Shown piece after piece: positions 5,938 to 5,941 of a stretch of DNA of 5,941 nucleotides (its first letter is position 1; each line of letters starts with the position of its first letter). The DNA lies in contig JBEHYB010000105.1 of assembly GCA_048498395.1 (NCBI GenBank), positions 1 to 5,941 on the forward strand, in the 5' to 3' direction. Source of the stretch: Micavibrio_B sp048498395. Lineage in GTDB: Bacteria; Pseudomonadota; Alphaproteobacteria; Micavibrionales; Micavibrionaceae. Under the pieces are notes generated by a model. It saw nothing but the letters and a program-made list of their open reading frames with translations, was not told where the DNA came from and did not search any database. Made by a program: the position numbers and the translations under genes.

Positions 5938-5941
5938 TGTC

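Noticed and set aside
1..5941. CRISPR array, insertion sequence or rRNA
   Set aside because: No regular repeat-spacer pattern, no transposase or terminal inverted repeats, and no rRNA-like sequence were seen.

Overview
The window looks like part of an alphaproteobacterial chromosome at the edge of an integrated element. Three things point there: a 46-base fragment of an initiator tRNA (tRNA-fMet, anticodon CAT) with an alphaproteobacterial-type sequence, the tail of a site-specific recombinase typical of these bacteria, and moderate-to-high GC in the metal-resistance genes. The genus cannot be named from the sequence alone.

Left block (1-1440). The window opens with the last 45 codons of a serine recombinase-type protein on the + strand. 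Its stop codon overlaps the stop codon of a convergent two-gene minus-strand operon. The operon encodes a 177-aa and a 235-aa protein joined by a TAATG stop/start overlap. Both look like divergent HEPN-fold proteins. The 235-aa protein keeps an R-N-x3-H motif typical of HEPN ribonucleases, while the 177-aa partner has a degenerate version. The pair is clearly AT-rich, which suggests transfer, and may be a defence or toxin-type module.

Middle (1441-1905). This stretch has no credible gene. It holds the 3' part of tRNA-fMet (1714-1759, minus strand) without its 5' half, which is the usual scar at the distal end of an element integrated into a tRNA gene. Its orientation places the element to the right (fic, copA and the small membrane gene) and older chromosome, or another element, to the left. 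Short direct repeats between the scar and fic could be integrase arm sites.

Right block (1906-5941, all minus strand). Reading in the direction of transcription, a small two-cysteine membrane protein gene is followed 24 bases later by a complete Cu(+)/Ag(+)-type P1B ATPase gene (copA-like, with YHS and heavy-metal-binding N-terminal domains). A class II Fic AMP-transferase with a C-terminal winged helix comes next. The first two probably form one copper/silver-efflux operon. fic appears to have its own promoter, placed between two matching palindromes: a perfect 33-base one upstream and an imperfect copy over the predicted transcription start. This is a repressor-like layout, and the Fic protein's own winged helix is a candidate binder.
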